Assembly: GCF_006538345.1 (NCBI RefSeq)
Contig: NZ_BJKL01000004.1
Span: forward strand, 1-64,000
Source: Alteromonas sp. KUL49
GTDB taxonomy: Bacteria; Pseudomonadota; Gammaproteobacteria; Enterobacterales; Alteromonadaceae
Length of the DNA: 64,000 nucleotides
Direction of reading: 5' to 3'
The position numbers and the translations under genes are program-made. Numbering within the stretch: the first letter of the stretch is position 1; every line of letters starts with the position of its first letter. Below are positions 46,559 through 56,287 of this stretch, in pieces. Under the pieces are notes generated by a model that saw only the letters and a list, made by a program, of their open reading frames with translations, searched no databases and was not told the origin of the DNA.

Positions 46559-48409
46559 ATGACAAAATCACATAGAAATGTGTTTAGATTTATTCTATTC
46601 ACGTTATTACTGGGCGCAATGACTTTGAGCCCAAGCTATGCTGGTTTACTCGAAGATCACTACACGCCTAGACCGTTTGAACCTACCTACCTTGAGCTAA
46701 ACACTCGCTATCAGAGCCAGCCTACCCTCGAAACACACGAGTCTTTAGTGCGTTTGCTGATTGAGTATCACAGAGTCGACCTATTAACTCCTCACTTACT
46801 CGAATCCGAACAGTTCAACCGAGGTGACCACAAAATACTTCACGCATTTGCTCAAGGATTCAGCGCGGCATCAGCGGGCCAATACGCCGACGCAGAAACA
46901 TTCTATGAAAGTGCCTTATCTTTGCTGTCTGACAGCCAAGATATCTCACCTCGGTTTACTAGTGATGCAAAGTGGCGAGCCTCATTTTCACTGCATGCGG
47001 CAGTGAATCAAGCCTATTTACAACGCTACACAAAAGCTATCGAGGATTTGGCCGCGATACGCGATGAGGCGGAAGAAAATGGATGGAAAACGATAAAAGC
47101 AAAAGCGGATTATTTTCTTGGCAGCGTGAGCTACGAAATCAAAGACTACGAAACCGCCTTAATTCATTATCAAAGAGCACTGACTAACTACCCCGATAAC
47201 AGAGTATTGCTAATTGCCGAAGCTCAAATGGCAGAAGCCCAAATGCTCAATATCGTTGGGGAAAGAGCGCAAGCCTTTGAAATCTTACAGAACGCAATTT
47301 CGACCTTCAATCAATATCAGGACGCTGTAGCATTAGCCTATGCTTATCTTCTTAAATCCTATTTTTTTAGTAAAGAAAATAACCATGAGGCGTCATTAGC
47401 ATGGATCTATCAATCCGTTCAGATTAGAGAAATTCTCGGCAATGATATTGATATTGCCAACGCCTACGTACATTACGCCTCAACACTCTTAGAAAACAAC
47501 AAGCTTGAAGAGGCAAGAACCTACGGGTTAAAAGCGATTAGACTCGCTGAACAAAACCAAGATTTGTCAGGGCAATGGGATGCCTATGTATCTCATGCGA
47601 TTACACTGGCCGAGTTGGGTGAATACCAAAGTGCGTATGAATATATGTTCAAAGGTGAACGCACACTACTAAGAAAAGCAAGACTGGACATAACCGCCGA
47701 GACCGCGAGGCTCAACAGTGAATTTAACCTAGAACAGCAGCAACTTCGCAATCGAGCACTCGACAATGAAAATGCGATGCTCGAAGCACAACTCTTGTTA
47801 AAAGAGCAACAACAAGAACGTCAAAAGTGGACCATGGTGGGTTTATCCACACTGCTTGTTTTTGTAGTTTGCTTTATATTTTTGATTTACGCCCTCTACA
47901 AAAAGAATCAACTATTGGCAACGCGAGATGCATTAACGGGGATCCACAACCGAAGAAGCATCATGGAACTAGCAAATCAGTCGTTTGCAGTGAGCAGACG
48001 TTATGATTCAGAGTTGTGTGTACTCATGTTAGACATTGACAGCTTCAAATCTATTAACGATAACTACGGCCACCACGTGGGCGATGAAGTTCTCAAATTT
48101 GTGGCTACCACTGCAACTAAAACCCTTCGAGATAGCGACTATATTGGTAGAATTGGTGGCGAAGAATTCTTGATTGTATTGCCCAACACTTCGGCACAGC
48201 AGGGACTGAATCTCGCACGTAGGCTATGTAAAAATATAGAAAGTCAATCGCTTCGCTCTAAGCTTGGTGTCGCATCTGTCACTGTCAGTATCGGATTGGC
48301 CCCCAACTCTACCCAATGCAAAGACTTCCCTGAACTATGTAACTATGCAGATGTCGCACTTTACAGTGCCAAAAATAGCGGAAGGAACCGCGCAGAGGTT
48401 TACGCTTAA
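46559..48409 (+). CDS. TPR-containing diguanylate cyclase (GGDEF)
   Basis: 616 residues. Signal peptide or N-terminal anchor to SYA-G, then a long helical repeat region (about 40-400) with TPR-like units such as AKADYFLGSVSYEIKDYETALIHYQRALTNYPDN. Coiled coil EQQQLRNRALDNENAMLEAQLLLKEQQQER precedes the membrane span MVGLSTLLVFVVCFIFLIYALY. The C-terminal GGDEF domain carries RIGGEEFLIVLP and an RDSD inhibitory site. The TPR part is predicted to be periplasmic. The ATG at 46559 has GGAG six bases before it. Confidence 0.9.
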   Translation: MTKSHRNVFRFILFTLLLGAMTLSPSYAGLLEDHYTPRPFEPTYLELNTRYQSQPTLETHESLVRLLIEYHRVDLLTPHLLESEQFNRGDHKILHAFAQGFSAASAGQYADAETFYESALSLLSDSQDISPRFTSDAKWRASFSLHAAVNQAYLQRYTKAIEDLAAIRDEAEENGWKTIKAKADYFLGSVSYEIKDYETALIHYQRALTNYPDNRVLLIAEAQMAEAQMLNIVGERAQAFEILQNAISTFNQYQDAVALAYAYLLKSYFFSKENNHEASLAWIYQSVQIREILGNDIDIANAYVHYASTLLENNKLEEARTYGLKAIRLAEQNQDLSGQWDAYVSHAITLAELGEYQSAYEYMFKGERTLLRKARLDITAETARLNSEFNLEQQQLRNRALDNENAMLEAQLLLKEQQQERQKWTMVGLSTLLVFVVCFIFLIYALYKKNQLLATRDALTGIHNRRSIMELANQSFAVSRRYDSELCVLMLDIDSFKSINDNYGHHVGDEVLKFVATTATKTLRDSDYIGRIGGEEFLIVLPNTSAQQGLNLARRLCKNIESQSLRSKLGVASVTVSIGLAPNSTQCKDFPELCNYADVALYSAKNSGRNRAEVYA

Positions 48410-48420
48410 TTTTCTATTTA

Positions 48421-49194
48421 TTAGCGAATGTCACGGCTGTAGTCCCGTTGAATGATATATGGCTCACGCATAAAGCTAACATCCTCTTCCAGTGTCGATG
48501 AATAATCTGCTATCCAAGCAGTTATCCCTTCTGAATGAACAGAGGTTTTACTTACGGCGAAATACGTAGGAATTGATGCGATGGTTTCAACGATAAATCT
48601 ATCCTCAAAGGTCTCACCCATCTGTTTCAACATATATTCAAAAGGTCCCTTATAGGTAATGATATGCTCACTTCTACGGTGCAAAAAAATTCGGACCGCG
48701 TCGACGGGACTGGGCACATCAATAAATCGATAGCCTTGTTCAGATAACACTTGCCTGCTACCTGCGTAGTCATATGCCCGAACGGAGGCTACCGTATCTT
48801 GTTGTGCATCTAAATAGCTGACAAGACTCAGGTTAATAAAGGAGAAAGGGCGATTAAAAAACTCCACTTTCCCTTGAATTCCTCTTGTAGAAGATATATT
48901 GATTGTAAAGTCCACCTCTCCGGTACCTAAACGCCTGAATAAGCGTGCTGGCGGATTACAAACCACATTGATGGAATAAGGGCTTGCTTCGAATATCTCC
49001 AATACTCGATCGACAAAAGGCCCGTCACATACCATAGACTCTCGATTTAGAATCGTGAATGGAGGAAAGTCGATTACCGCAAGTGTAATAGGCTGCTTTT
49101 CGGCTGATTGAACTGTAGTAGTTGTAGCGGCTGCATCACCACTAAAAACCACTAAAAATAAAATTAACGCGAACAATGATTTAATAATTTTCAA
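48421..49194 (-). CDS. Periplasmic solute-binding-like protein
   Basis: 257 residues with a signal peptide (KIIKSLFALILFLVVFSGDAAA) and a type 3 solute-binding fold: ITLAVIDFPPFTILNRESMVCDGPFVDRVLEIF and VDFTINISSTRGIQGKVEFFNRPF. No transporter genes are adjacent. Translation begins at a TTG (49194) preceded by AGG; the next Met is far inside. It is convergent with the diguanylate cyclase gene, 11 bases away, and may be a sensory binding protein. Ligand unknown. Confidence 0.75.
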   Translation of the reverse strand: MKIIKSLFALILFLVVFSGDAAATTTTVQSAEKQPITLAVIDFPPFTILNRESMVCDGPFVDRVLEIFEASPYSINVVCNPPARLFRRLGTGEVDFTINISSTRGIQGKVEFFNRPFSFINLSLVSYLDAQQDTVASVRAYDYAGSRQVLSEQGYRFIDVPSPVDAVRIFLHRRSEHIITYKGPFEYMLKQMGETFEDRFIVETIASIPTYFAVSKTSVHSEGITAWIADYSSTLEEDVSFMREPYIIQRDYSRDIR

Positions 49195-49350
49195 TCAACC
49201 TACTGCTGTTTAGTGTTAATCCTAACCCAAGTTTAGGTGCAGGTGGCGATCAATTCAATCGAGCTGCGTTGACTAAAGTAAAGTTAATCTAGGTTGGTTG
49301 AGATACAAAAAGCCAATGCTTATCATGGAAGTGGACTAAAAGGGCGCATC

Positions 49351-50604
49351 ATGAAGAATCATTTCAAAATACTTACTGCCATTATGTTGGTTACACCCTT
49401 GCCTATTAAAGCGAGTCCACCTGCCACTCATCTCAGTCAATTTGAGCACGGTGTTGAAAATTTTGAACTTGAGTCATTTTATTTTGGTGGTGAACAAACC
49501 CGTTTTGTGTGGCTAAACATGCCGGCTTTTTTTCATCACGTATCTATTCCCGCGCATCAAACTCTGCCACTCAATGTAAAAACCGACCCAGATTTTGCGC
49601 ACACTCAAATACACGTTAAGGGTGTAGCACAATCACTCACCAGCTACGTAACGTCAGACAATCGCATAGATAGCGTTGTTGTAGTACACAAAGGCGATGT
49701 TATTTTTCAACACTACAACACACACCAACCTTGGGACCGTCATATCATATGGTCGGTGACAAAAGTCATGGTATCGACCGCTCTTGCAAAACTTGCAAAC
49801 CAGCAACAGCTCAACCTTGATGCACCGGTAAAGACCTATTTACCCGCCTTTTCCAACAGTGATTGGGGACAAAAATCTGTTCAGGAAGTTGCCGACATGC
49901 GGTCACAAATGAACTGCAATGACAATCAGGGTTTTGATAACCCTCTACACTGTGTTTATCGCGTCGATGAAATATTTGGCATCATGCCCAAAAAAAACTC
50001 CACACTGACAAATGCAAAAGAATATCTCATGTCAGTAAGCGCAAATGCTTCTGCCACTCGCTACACAGAATATAATTCTGCCAATACCCTTATTCTTGGA
50101 TTCATTATTGAAGCAGTGACAAAGAAGCCATTACACCAATCGCTAGCCGAACTTATATGGCAACCTATGGGTGCTGAAGCCGATGGGTTGATGATGATTA
50201 ACCGCTTTGGTGAATTGTATGCAGGGGGTGGAATTAGTGCCAGGTTAAACGATGTTGCGCGTTTTGGTATGCTATATACAAAAAGCTCAAACATCCCCTT
50301 AGTGCTTGACCAAAATGCCTATGGACTTAGCATTAATCAGCCTGATACCTTTTCGCCACAACGCAAAGACCACCTGAACAAACTGTTTAACGGTGACTCT
50401 CCCCACTACAGCAAAATGCAATGGGACCTCATATGGTCTGATGGAGACATGTACAAAGATGGATTCTCTGGTCAAGGAGTTTATGTATCTCCAGCCAATG
50501 ACCTGGTGATTGCTTGGTTTGGAACAGCAGATACAAATTTCAATATACACCATTTACTACCCGTAGCTCGACAATTGTCTACTCACTTTAGACAAGATCA
50601 ATAA
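49351..50604 (+). CDS. Serine hydrolase, beta-lactamase/NylB-like family
   Basis: 417 residues. Signal peptide to IKA-S. The beta-lactamase-fold Ser-x-x-Lys motif is in IIWSVTKVMVSTALA, and the Tyr motif in YTEYNSANTLILGFIIE, like NylB-type esterases. It may act on ester or amide side groups of small molecules; no specific substrate can be given. The start is ATG 49351, with AAGGG upstream; the longer frame starts with TTG. No operon partner. Confidence 0.85.
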   Translation: MKNHFKILTAIMLVTPLPIKASPPATHLSQFEHGVENFELESFYFGGEQTRFVWLNMPAFFHHVSIPAHQTLPLNVKTDPDFAHTQIHVKGVAQSLTSYVTSDNRIDSVVVVHKGDVIFQHYNTHQPWDRHIIWSVTKVMVSTALAKLANQQQLNLDAPVKTYLPAFSNSDWGQKSVQEVADMRSQMNCNDNQGFDNPLHCVYRVDEIFGIMPKKNSTLTNAKEYLMSVSANASATRYTEYNSANTLILGFIIEAVTKKPLHQSLAELIWQPMGAEADGLMMINRFGELYAGGGISARLNDVARFGMLYTKSSNIPLVLDQNAYGLSINQPDTFSPQRKDHLNKLFNGDSPHYSKMQWDLIWSDGDMYKDGFSGQGVYVSPANDLVIAWFGTADTNFNIHHLLPVARQLSTHFRQDQ

Positions 50605-50666
50605 TGGCTTTGGGATTGTCTGTTATACAGGTCTAGCAAATGGTTTCTAAGGTCTTTTTTAAACAA

Positions 50667-50698
50667 GCTGGTAGTCGCTCAGTTAACTGACTACCAGC
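50667..50698 (-). terminator. Hairpin after ferredoxin reductase gene
   Basis: Perfect 10-bp stem GCTGGTAGTC / GACTACCAGC, loop of 12, eight bases beyond the reductase stop on its transcript and followed by TTGTTT. Probably terminates the P450 operon. Confidence 0.58.
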
Positions 50699-50705
50699 AC
50701 GACTG

Positions 50706-51938
50706 CTACAGTACACAATCCTTAATAGCCACGTTGACATCGGTGAGTTTTTCTTTATCTATCAACACTTTTTTTGCAATCCATCGCCCACCGAGCACAT
50801 AAGCTTTTGGCGCATTAATGGCTTCAACACACACCAGGGCCTCTCCATCAAAATGCCAGACCGACAGGGCGTTATCCCCTTCTTCTCGCACTAGGATGTT
50901 GTCGGCATCTTTTGGTAAACCTACGCTTTGCAGTTTGGCATCAAATTGATCAGACCAGAACCAAGGCTGTTCATCATAGGTTGATACTTTGCCAGTGATT
51001 GTTTGCGCCACTATTCTCGCCTGCCCAACAGCGTTTTGGACGGATTCAATGTGACATTTGTCTCCCAGTGTAGGATGCGGGAACACAGTACAATCACCCA
51101 CAGCATAAATGTTTGAAATGCTGGTTTTCATATGAGCATCAACAACAATACCCTGCGGTAATGTCTCTATTCCAGAAGCTTGTGCTAGTTCAGTATTCAC
51201 CCTTACACCCACTCCAACAATAATCATATCAGCCTTCAATTCAGTACCATCATCAAGTACGACAAGCTGATTCGCTTCACTGGTTTTAACTGCTGACACG
51301 GTTTTCTGACAAACAATCTCAATACCATTGGCCTTGTGCTTGTGAGTCATAAATGTAGATAAAGGTTCTGAGGCAACGCGTTGTAAAATACGTTGCTCTC
51401 GCTCGACCACAGTAACTTTCGCACCTAACTTTGATAGCGATGCTGCGGCTTCTAAACCGATATAACCAGCACCAACCACTACCACATGGTTTATTGTGTT
51501 TTCAGTATTTTGCACCGCTGCTAGGATATCAGTTGCATCATTGGCATCGCGAAGAACAAAACTGTTTTTGGCTTCAGACAACCCTGAAATAGGTGGTATA
51601 AAAGGTGTTGCTCCCGTAGCTAACACAACAGAGTCATAATCAATAGCCCCCTCAGAGGTAACAACTTGCTTCGCACTCACATCCAAAGACTCAACTTCGA
51701 CACCAAGTTTAAGATCGATATCTGATTGGGCATAGGCGCTTTGTGCCTTTAAAGGTTGTAAGGCTGTTGGATCACCACCGAGTAGAAATGCTTTCGAAAG
51801 CGGTGGACGGTGGTACGGCAATTGGGGATCTTTATCGATAAGCACGATATCACCGTCAAACCCCTGTTTGCGCAATTCAAAGGCGCAGTTCACACCACCG
51901 TGACTTGCACCTACAATGACACACGTGTTACCACTCAT
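50706..51938 (-). CDS. FAD-dependent ferredoxin reductase (P450 redox partner)
   Basis: 410-residue flavoprotein passing electrons from NAD(P)H to the neighbouring ferredoxin. The first FAD Rossmann motif lies in TCVIVGASHGGVNCAFELRKQG, the NAD motif in VVVVGAGYIGLEAAASLSKLGA, and the FAD-contact motif in IYAVGDCTVFPHP. It is of the putidaredoxin-reductase/BphA4 class. It starts three bases after the ferredoxin stop with a GAGGG site, so the three genes form one operon with the P450. Confidence 0.92.
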   Translation of the reverse strand: MSGNTCVIVGASHGGVNCAFELRKQGFDGDIVLIDKDPQLPYHRPPLSKAFLLGGDPTALQPLKAQSAYAQSDIDLKLGVEVESLDVSAKQVVTSEGAIDYDSVVLATGATPFIPPISGLSEAKNSFVLRDANDATDILAAVQNTENTINHVVVVGAGYIGLEAAASLSKLGAKVTVVEREQRILQRVASEPLSTFMTHKHKANGIEIVCQKTVSAVKTSEANQLVVLDDGTELKADMIIVGVGVRVNTELAQASGIETLPQGIVVDAHMKTSISNIYAVGDCTVFPHPTLGDKCHIESVQNAVGQARIVAQTITGKVSTYDEQPWFWSDQFDAKLQSVGLPKDADNILVREEGDNALSVWHFDGEALVCVEAINAPKAYVLGGRWIAKKVLIDKEKLTDVNVAIKDCVL

Positions 51939-51941
51939 GGT

Positions 51942-52253
51942 TTATCCCTCTGCTACCGTAACGCGAATGCCCTCTAATTTGTCAGAGATAGCGATTTGAC
52001 AACACAAACGACTATTTTCAGTAACGTTCTCGGCAAGCTCTAGCATGTCGGCTTCAATCTCGCTGGCTTCCCCTACTCTTGCTTTGTCTTCTGGCGCAAT
52101 GTGCACATGGCAAGTAGCACAAGAGCAAACACCACCGCAGTCACCATCGATTCCGGCAATGTTGTTAGCTACAGCCAACTCCATTAGCGAACCTGAATCG
52201 GCTTCTAATACATGTTCCTGTTCATCAGCAGTTATAAAGATAATTTGTGTCAT
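51942..52253 (-). CDS. Adrenodoxin-type [2Fe-2S] ferredoxin
   Basis: 103-residue ferredoxin. Cluster ligands are Cys39, Cys45 and Cys48 in DGDCGGVCSCATCHV and a fourth Cys (84 or 85) in SRLCCQ, the putidaredoxin pattern. It carries electrons from the following reductase to the preceding P450. 24 bases separate it from the P450 stop. Confidence 0.95.
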   Translation of the reverse strand: MTQIIFITADEQEHVLEADSGSLMELAVANNIAGIDGDCGGVCSCATCHVHIAPEDKARVGEASEIEADMLELAENVTENSRLCCQIAISDKLEGIRVTVAEG

Positions 52254-52277
52254 GATCGGTCTCTTTTTTTGTATTTA

Positions 52278-53516
52278 CTATTGCTTATCAGCAATACTTT
52301 TTAGGGTAAGGTTCAGTGCGTGAAAGCCGACTTTCCGCTCAACGGTGTCAGATTCACCGGCCCAGACTTCGACATTTTCTTCAAAATCGCCCACTGATAT
52401 CATGTCAATACGCTCGATAAGTGCTTGGATCCAAAGGCGCAGTAATGTTCTCGCGTGGTGTGCTCCCAAGCATGTATGAATACCAAAGCCGAAACCGACA
52501 TGAGGGTTCATCTTCCGTGTTACATCTACTTCATTTGGGTTTTCAAACACACGCTCGTCGCGATTTGCCGATGCCCAACACAGAGATATACGGGAATCTT
52601 GGTCAACTGCTTGCCCCTCTACTTCCGTTGCTTGAGTGGCCACTCGGCCCATGTGAGTGAGTGGTGAGAAATAACGCACAAGCTCTTCTACCGCACTGGT
52701 TATAAATTCGGGCTTGTCACGCAGCAGCGCTAGGGTATTTGGGTAATCTGCAAAATATGCAAGGGTGTTGGTGAGCATATTGATGACCGTGTCCCGCCCC
52801 CCTGCAAAAGTAAGTACCATGATCCCTTTAATTTCATCATGGGTGAGCTTTTTACCCGCGACTTCGGCACTACAAAGCAGCGAATAAACATCATCAGAGG
52901 GCGTTTTACGGGCGCGATTGATTTGCTCGTCTAAGTAGTCATACAGAATGTTCGCTTTGTCGGCATCAAGGGGGTTGTCCTCGCTTCTGAATACGTGGGT
53001 ACCCCAACTGATCCAAGTATCAGATTCTGCAAAAGGCACATTAAGTAGTGTTGTCAATGCTTGAGACTGAAGTACGAGAGCTATATCACTTACTGCGTCG
53101 ACTTCTTTGTTTTGAACATTGTCGAGTAACCTGTGAATCGTAGTAATCAGTTTGTCTTGATAGGCTGGCTCCAAAGGACGCTTAAACCAAGGCTCAAGCA
53201 GCGCTCGAAAATCGCCATGCATAGGTGGGTCAAGTTCAAAGGGTAATTGTCGAATCGTACGAATTGCCACTTCCGACGGTACAACAATACGACCAGGAAT
53301 TGCGCCTGACTGGAAGGTCTTCCAATTGTGCGCGGCTTTGCGCACAGACTTCAAACCCAGTACCATTTTCACTGGATCATTTTGATCGTCGATGTCCATA
53401 GTGCCTTGCTGACTGCGAACCGTAGCGAACGCGTCTGCGAACTCACCAACACCCTGACTGTGAGAGAAAGGACAGCCACCAGAGGCAGCTGTCGAAGCTT
53501 GATTATCATCACTCAT
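52278..53516 (-). CDS. Cytochrome P450, likely 6-O-methyl-galactose demethylase
   Basis: 412-residue bacterial class I P450. Heme-thiolate motif FGFGIHTCLG with Cys349; I-helix AGGRDT; K-helix ELVR. The ATG at 53516 has AAGGTG seven bases upstream; the longer ATG at 53582 adds a 22-residue extension with no good site. In agar- and porphyran-degrading marine bacteria, a P450 with a linked ferredoxin and reductase removes the 6-O-methyl group of galactose as formaldehyde. The same three-gene set beside GH50, GH86 and sulfatase genes makes this the best call. Substrate unproven. Confidence 0.9.
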   Translation of the reverse strand: MSDDNQASTAASGGCPFSHSQGVGEFADAFATVRSQQGTMDIDDQNDPVKMVLGLKSVRKAAHNWKTFQSGAIPGRIVVPSEVAIRTIRQLPFELDPPMHGDFRALLEPWFKRPLEPAYQDKLITTIHRLLDNVQNKEVDAVSDIALVLQSQALTTLLNVPFAESDTWISWGTHVFRSEDNPLDADKANILYDYLDEQINRARKTPSDDVYSLLCSAEVAGKKLTHDEIKGIMVLTFAGGRDTVINMLTNTLAYFADYPNTLALLRDKPEFITSAVEELVRYFSPLTHMGRVATQATEVEGQAVDQDSRISLCWASANRDERVFENPNEVDVTRKMNPHVGFGFGIHTCLGAHHARTLLRLWIQALIERIDMISVGDFEENVEVWAGESDTVERKVGFHALNLTLKSIADKQ

Positions 53517-53655
53517 ATTGTCACCTTTACACCGTATTTTTACTTTCAAACAGCAAAGTAAAATGGGTCTTGTTCCAAACATGAGTGCAGATTAACAACA
53601 TTTTTATACCGTTAATGGCAACATAACGCGTAAAAATAGCATTATTTTGTCATTT

Positions 53656-56031
53656 TTAATAAAGCTTGTTCTCTCCAATATTTTCGTTTTGATGGATGGT
53701 AATTGGGTACCCCTCATACAAACTACCAGTGGGGTCTTCACTGATATTCACATTAAACTGATAGGCCGCCACTTCATAAGTGAGATTTTCAGTGTTGAAG
53801 TTGATTACGCCAAACCCACTACCTTTCTCATGTGCTTTTATGTAACGATGTTTAGAGCGTCCTTCTTCAGGGTTGGCTACTGCGTATACGTATATGGGAT
53901 TGCCAAAGGCATCTTTGTATTCGCCAGTATTAGGGCGATTGTGTGAGGGTCGATTACCCACGGGTAAATCAATATTGTCAGGTAGCCACCAGCGGGGCCA
54001 TCCCGCAGAAATAGCCGGTGAACAAAATGCCCAGTTAGCGTTTCTTTGACCATTCACGCCGTACTGGGACAATGTGCCTAAATGGGTGTCTCCACAAATG
54101 TGAAGGGCTTTTGACTCCCGCATGATTTCAACCGCACGGTTTCGTGCACTGGCGGGCCAACCACTACTGTCGAAGTCATATTTTAGATACTTTCGTGGGT
54201 TCACTTGGTGGGTTGCAATACCGGCGAATACGGTTTGACTGAGTACCGCTTTTAGTTTGTGACCGTCCCAGCGCTGCGCCCAATTTTTGAGAAACTGCTC
54301 TTGTTTACTACCAAGCAGTTGCATGTCATTGCGATCAAAGGCTTCATTAACCTCAGTAGGAGATTCTTCATTACCGGTCTCGCCCACTAAAATACCCAGT
54401 TGAGAGGGCCAGCTTTTCCATTGTCTGTCAGCTAGAATTGCAAAGCTCACATTCGCATAGTTGAGTTCGGTGAAGTATACGCCGATGCCATATTCAGATG
54501 CGTCGGGATTAACGGGGTCTGGTAAGTGAGAAACACAAGTTTTGTGAATGGCATTAACCACTTCTGGTGATTCTGCATACCCCCCCAGTAAAGACGCACT
54601 AGGGTCTTTGGTAAGGTTCTCCATAGGCTTACCGCCTTCACCCCAAAGATTGCCCTGAAGTACGTCGTGATCGTCCGGTAAACAAACCGTTGGGTTGTTT
54701 CGCATGGTTTCTTTAAAGGCCCAGCCAAACTGATAGTACTTACGCAAATAGTTAAGCAGTGCAGGCTTAGTCGGCGAGCGAACAATGCCATAGCCACCGT
54801 GATGCTCGTAAATTTGGTCACCGGAGAAAAACACAATATCCGGATTATAACGAAGTACATTATCTACCACAGGTTGGTAAGGAAACCCGTAGTCATTTTG
54901 GCATGTTAGCGAGGCCATTTTGAGGTTATTGCCCGCTGGCGGAGCCTTCAATACGCCTTCGTAAAACACCGATAAATCAGGTTTACTAAGGTCTCTGGTG
55001 TACTTTACACGATATTGTGTATCAGATGACATCGCTAGGTCTTTGACTCTGAAGTTCGTGACAAAGCACAAAGGGTCGATAGTGTCTTGGGCAACAGTAA
55101 TCCACTCTCCATTTGACGCGATTTGTAGTTCAACAGTTTGGTTGTCCAACGGACTTACAGGTGCCATTACAGCAGTTAGCGCAACGTCTTTTGTGTTTTT
55201 GTTAGACGGCTCGTTAATGGTGTACATGGCCCATAGTATAGGCCCCCAGGCGTTTTGCGCTGTGTGCTGTACCCCTAATCCACTGACTTGCCAGTTCGCA
55301 AAACTAAACAGGCTACCCTTATCTCGCTTCTCCGCCTCTAAATGAGTTTGATGTGGAATGTGACTATTCGCAGAAATTGCAATGTTTCCTACCAATGAAT
55401 CTGAATCAGTAAGTTTAGTTATACTGCCAAGAACACTGTGCGTTTCAACGTTACTGGCGGTCAATGTAAGCATTATCCCCTGCCCTTGCTTTTGACCTGA
55501 TAAGACAAGATTGACTTCAGATAGCTCGGAAACCTCTGTTAGCGCTAGGTGCTTGTTATCGATAAATAGACCTTTGTTATCAACACCCGCCTTGATGCCA
55601 TTGTTTGCGAAACAGTGACCGCGATGGTCATCTATTTCGCTTTTTATCCCTAACTTGAACCCTGCACCACCGACAAAACCAGTCTGGCTCTTATTTGAGA
55701 CGGTAACTTGGGTAACAAATCCCGCTTGAGGTTTGTCTAATTGCAAGGTTAACCAATGTACATTACGACTGCCAAACTGGCTGTCACAGATGGCAGTGCC
55801 GCTTTCCACTCGCCAATCTTCCATGGGATTAGCCCACATCTTGTCACCTAGCCATACTTGATCGCTAAGGCTCTGCCAGTCGTCACTGAAGACAGTATCT
55901 TCAGACCGAATAGACGCTTGAGGTGAGGAAGAGGTAGTGGCTGCGGTACTGCAACCTAGTGTAGAACCAATCGCCGTGGCCAAAGCCATTTTAACCGTTC
56001 TGCGACGCATTAAATCAGGTTTATCGGACAT
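53656..56031 (-). CDS. PhoD-like metallophosphoesterase, Tat lipoprotein
   Basis: 791 residues. The leader has RRRTVKMALATAIG with an SRR-like Tat pattern and an LGC lipobox, so it is predicted to be exported folded and lipid-anchored. An N-terminal jelly-roll-like region (about 40-280) precedes an Ig-like segment, and then a PhoD metallophosphatase core: FFSGDQIYEHHGG, CLPDDHDVLQGN and HICGDTHLG supply metal ligands. PhoD enzymes cleave phosphate mono- or diesters; an altered ester substrate on algal glycans cannot be excluded. The ATG follows AAGGAT. It lies between the P450 operon and a GH50 gene. Confidence 0.85.
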   Translation of the reverse strand: MSDKPDLMRRRTVKMALATAIGSTLGCSTAATTSSSPQASIRSEDTVFSDDWQSLSDQVWLGDKMWANPMEDWRVESGTAICDSQFGSRNVHWLTLQLDKPQAGFVTQVTVSNKSQTGFVGGAGFKLGIKSEIDDHRGHCFANNGIKAGVDNKGLFIDNKHLALTEVSELSEVNLVLSGQKQGQGIMLTLTASNVETHSVLGSITKLTDSDSLVGNIAISANSHIPHQTHLEAEKRDKGSLFSFANWQVSGLGVQHTAQNAWGPILWAMYTINEPSNKNTKDVALTAVMAPVSPLDNQTVELQIASNGEWITVAQDTIDPLCFVTNFRVKDLAMSSDTQYRVKYTRDLSKPDLSVFYEGVLKAPPAGNNLKMASLTCQNDYGFPYQPVVDNVLRYNPDIVFFSGDQIYEHHGGYGIVRSPTKPALLNYLRKYYQFGWAFKETMRNNPTVCLPDDHDVLQGNLWGEGGKPMENLTKDPSASLLGGYAESPEVVNAIHKTCVSHLPDPVNPDASEYGIGVYFTELNYANVSFAILADRQWKSWPSQLGILVGETGNEESPTEVNEAFDRNDMQLLGSKQEQFLKNWAQRWDGHKLKAVLSQTVFAGIATHQVNPRKYLKYDFDSSGWPASARNRAVEIMRESKALHICGDTHLGTLSQYGVNGQRNANWAFCSPAISAGWPRWWLPDNIDLPVGNRPSHNRPNTGEYKDAFGNPIYVYAVANPEEGRSKHRYIKAHEKGSGFGVINFNTENLTYEVAAYQFNVNISEDPTGSLYEGYPITIHQNENIGENKLY

Positions 56032-56287
56032 AGGTTATCCTTGGAGTTTGCTAAAGAGAGGAACGCTGATAAGCATCAATGTCTGTCAGTTAAGATAGAT
56101 GGTTGTGATAAGTTCACCGAGGGAGAAGTAGCGAACATTTTACCACACGCCGTAAACCGTCCATGGGGCTCGGCTTCGGCATCCATGCCTCAGACGGCTG
56201 TAAAACGTTCACGACTCTCCCTCAACTAAGCCAACACTCTATGAACTGATTTGTTGTGCTCACTAACAGCGCTACACCATAGTTCAA
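56032..56287. other. 256-bp gap without recognised gene
   Basis: Between the PhoD-like gene and GH50 gene A, both on the minus strand. It should contain the PhoD-like gene's promoter. A 62-codon frame runs through it but lacks a ribosome site and recognisable content. No GTTAAC palindrome is present. Confidence 0.35.

Noticed and set aside
56041-56229. 62-codon frame between the PhoD-like and GH50-A genes
   Set aside because: No ribosome site, and its sequence shows no domain or signal.
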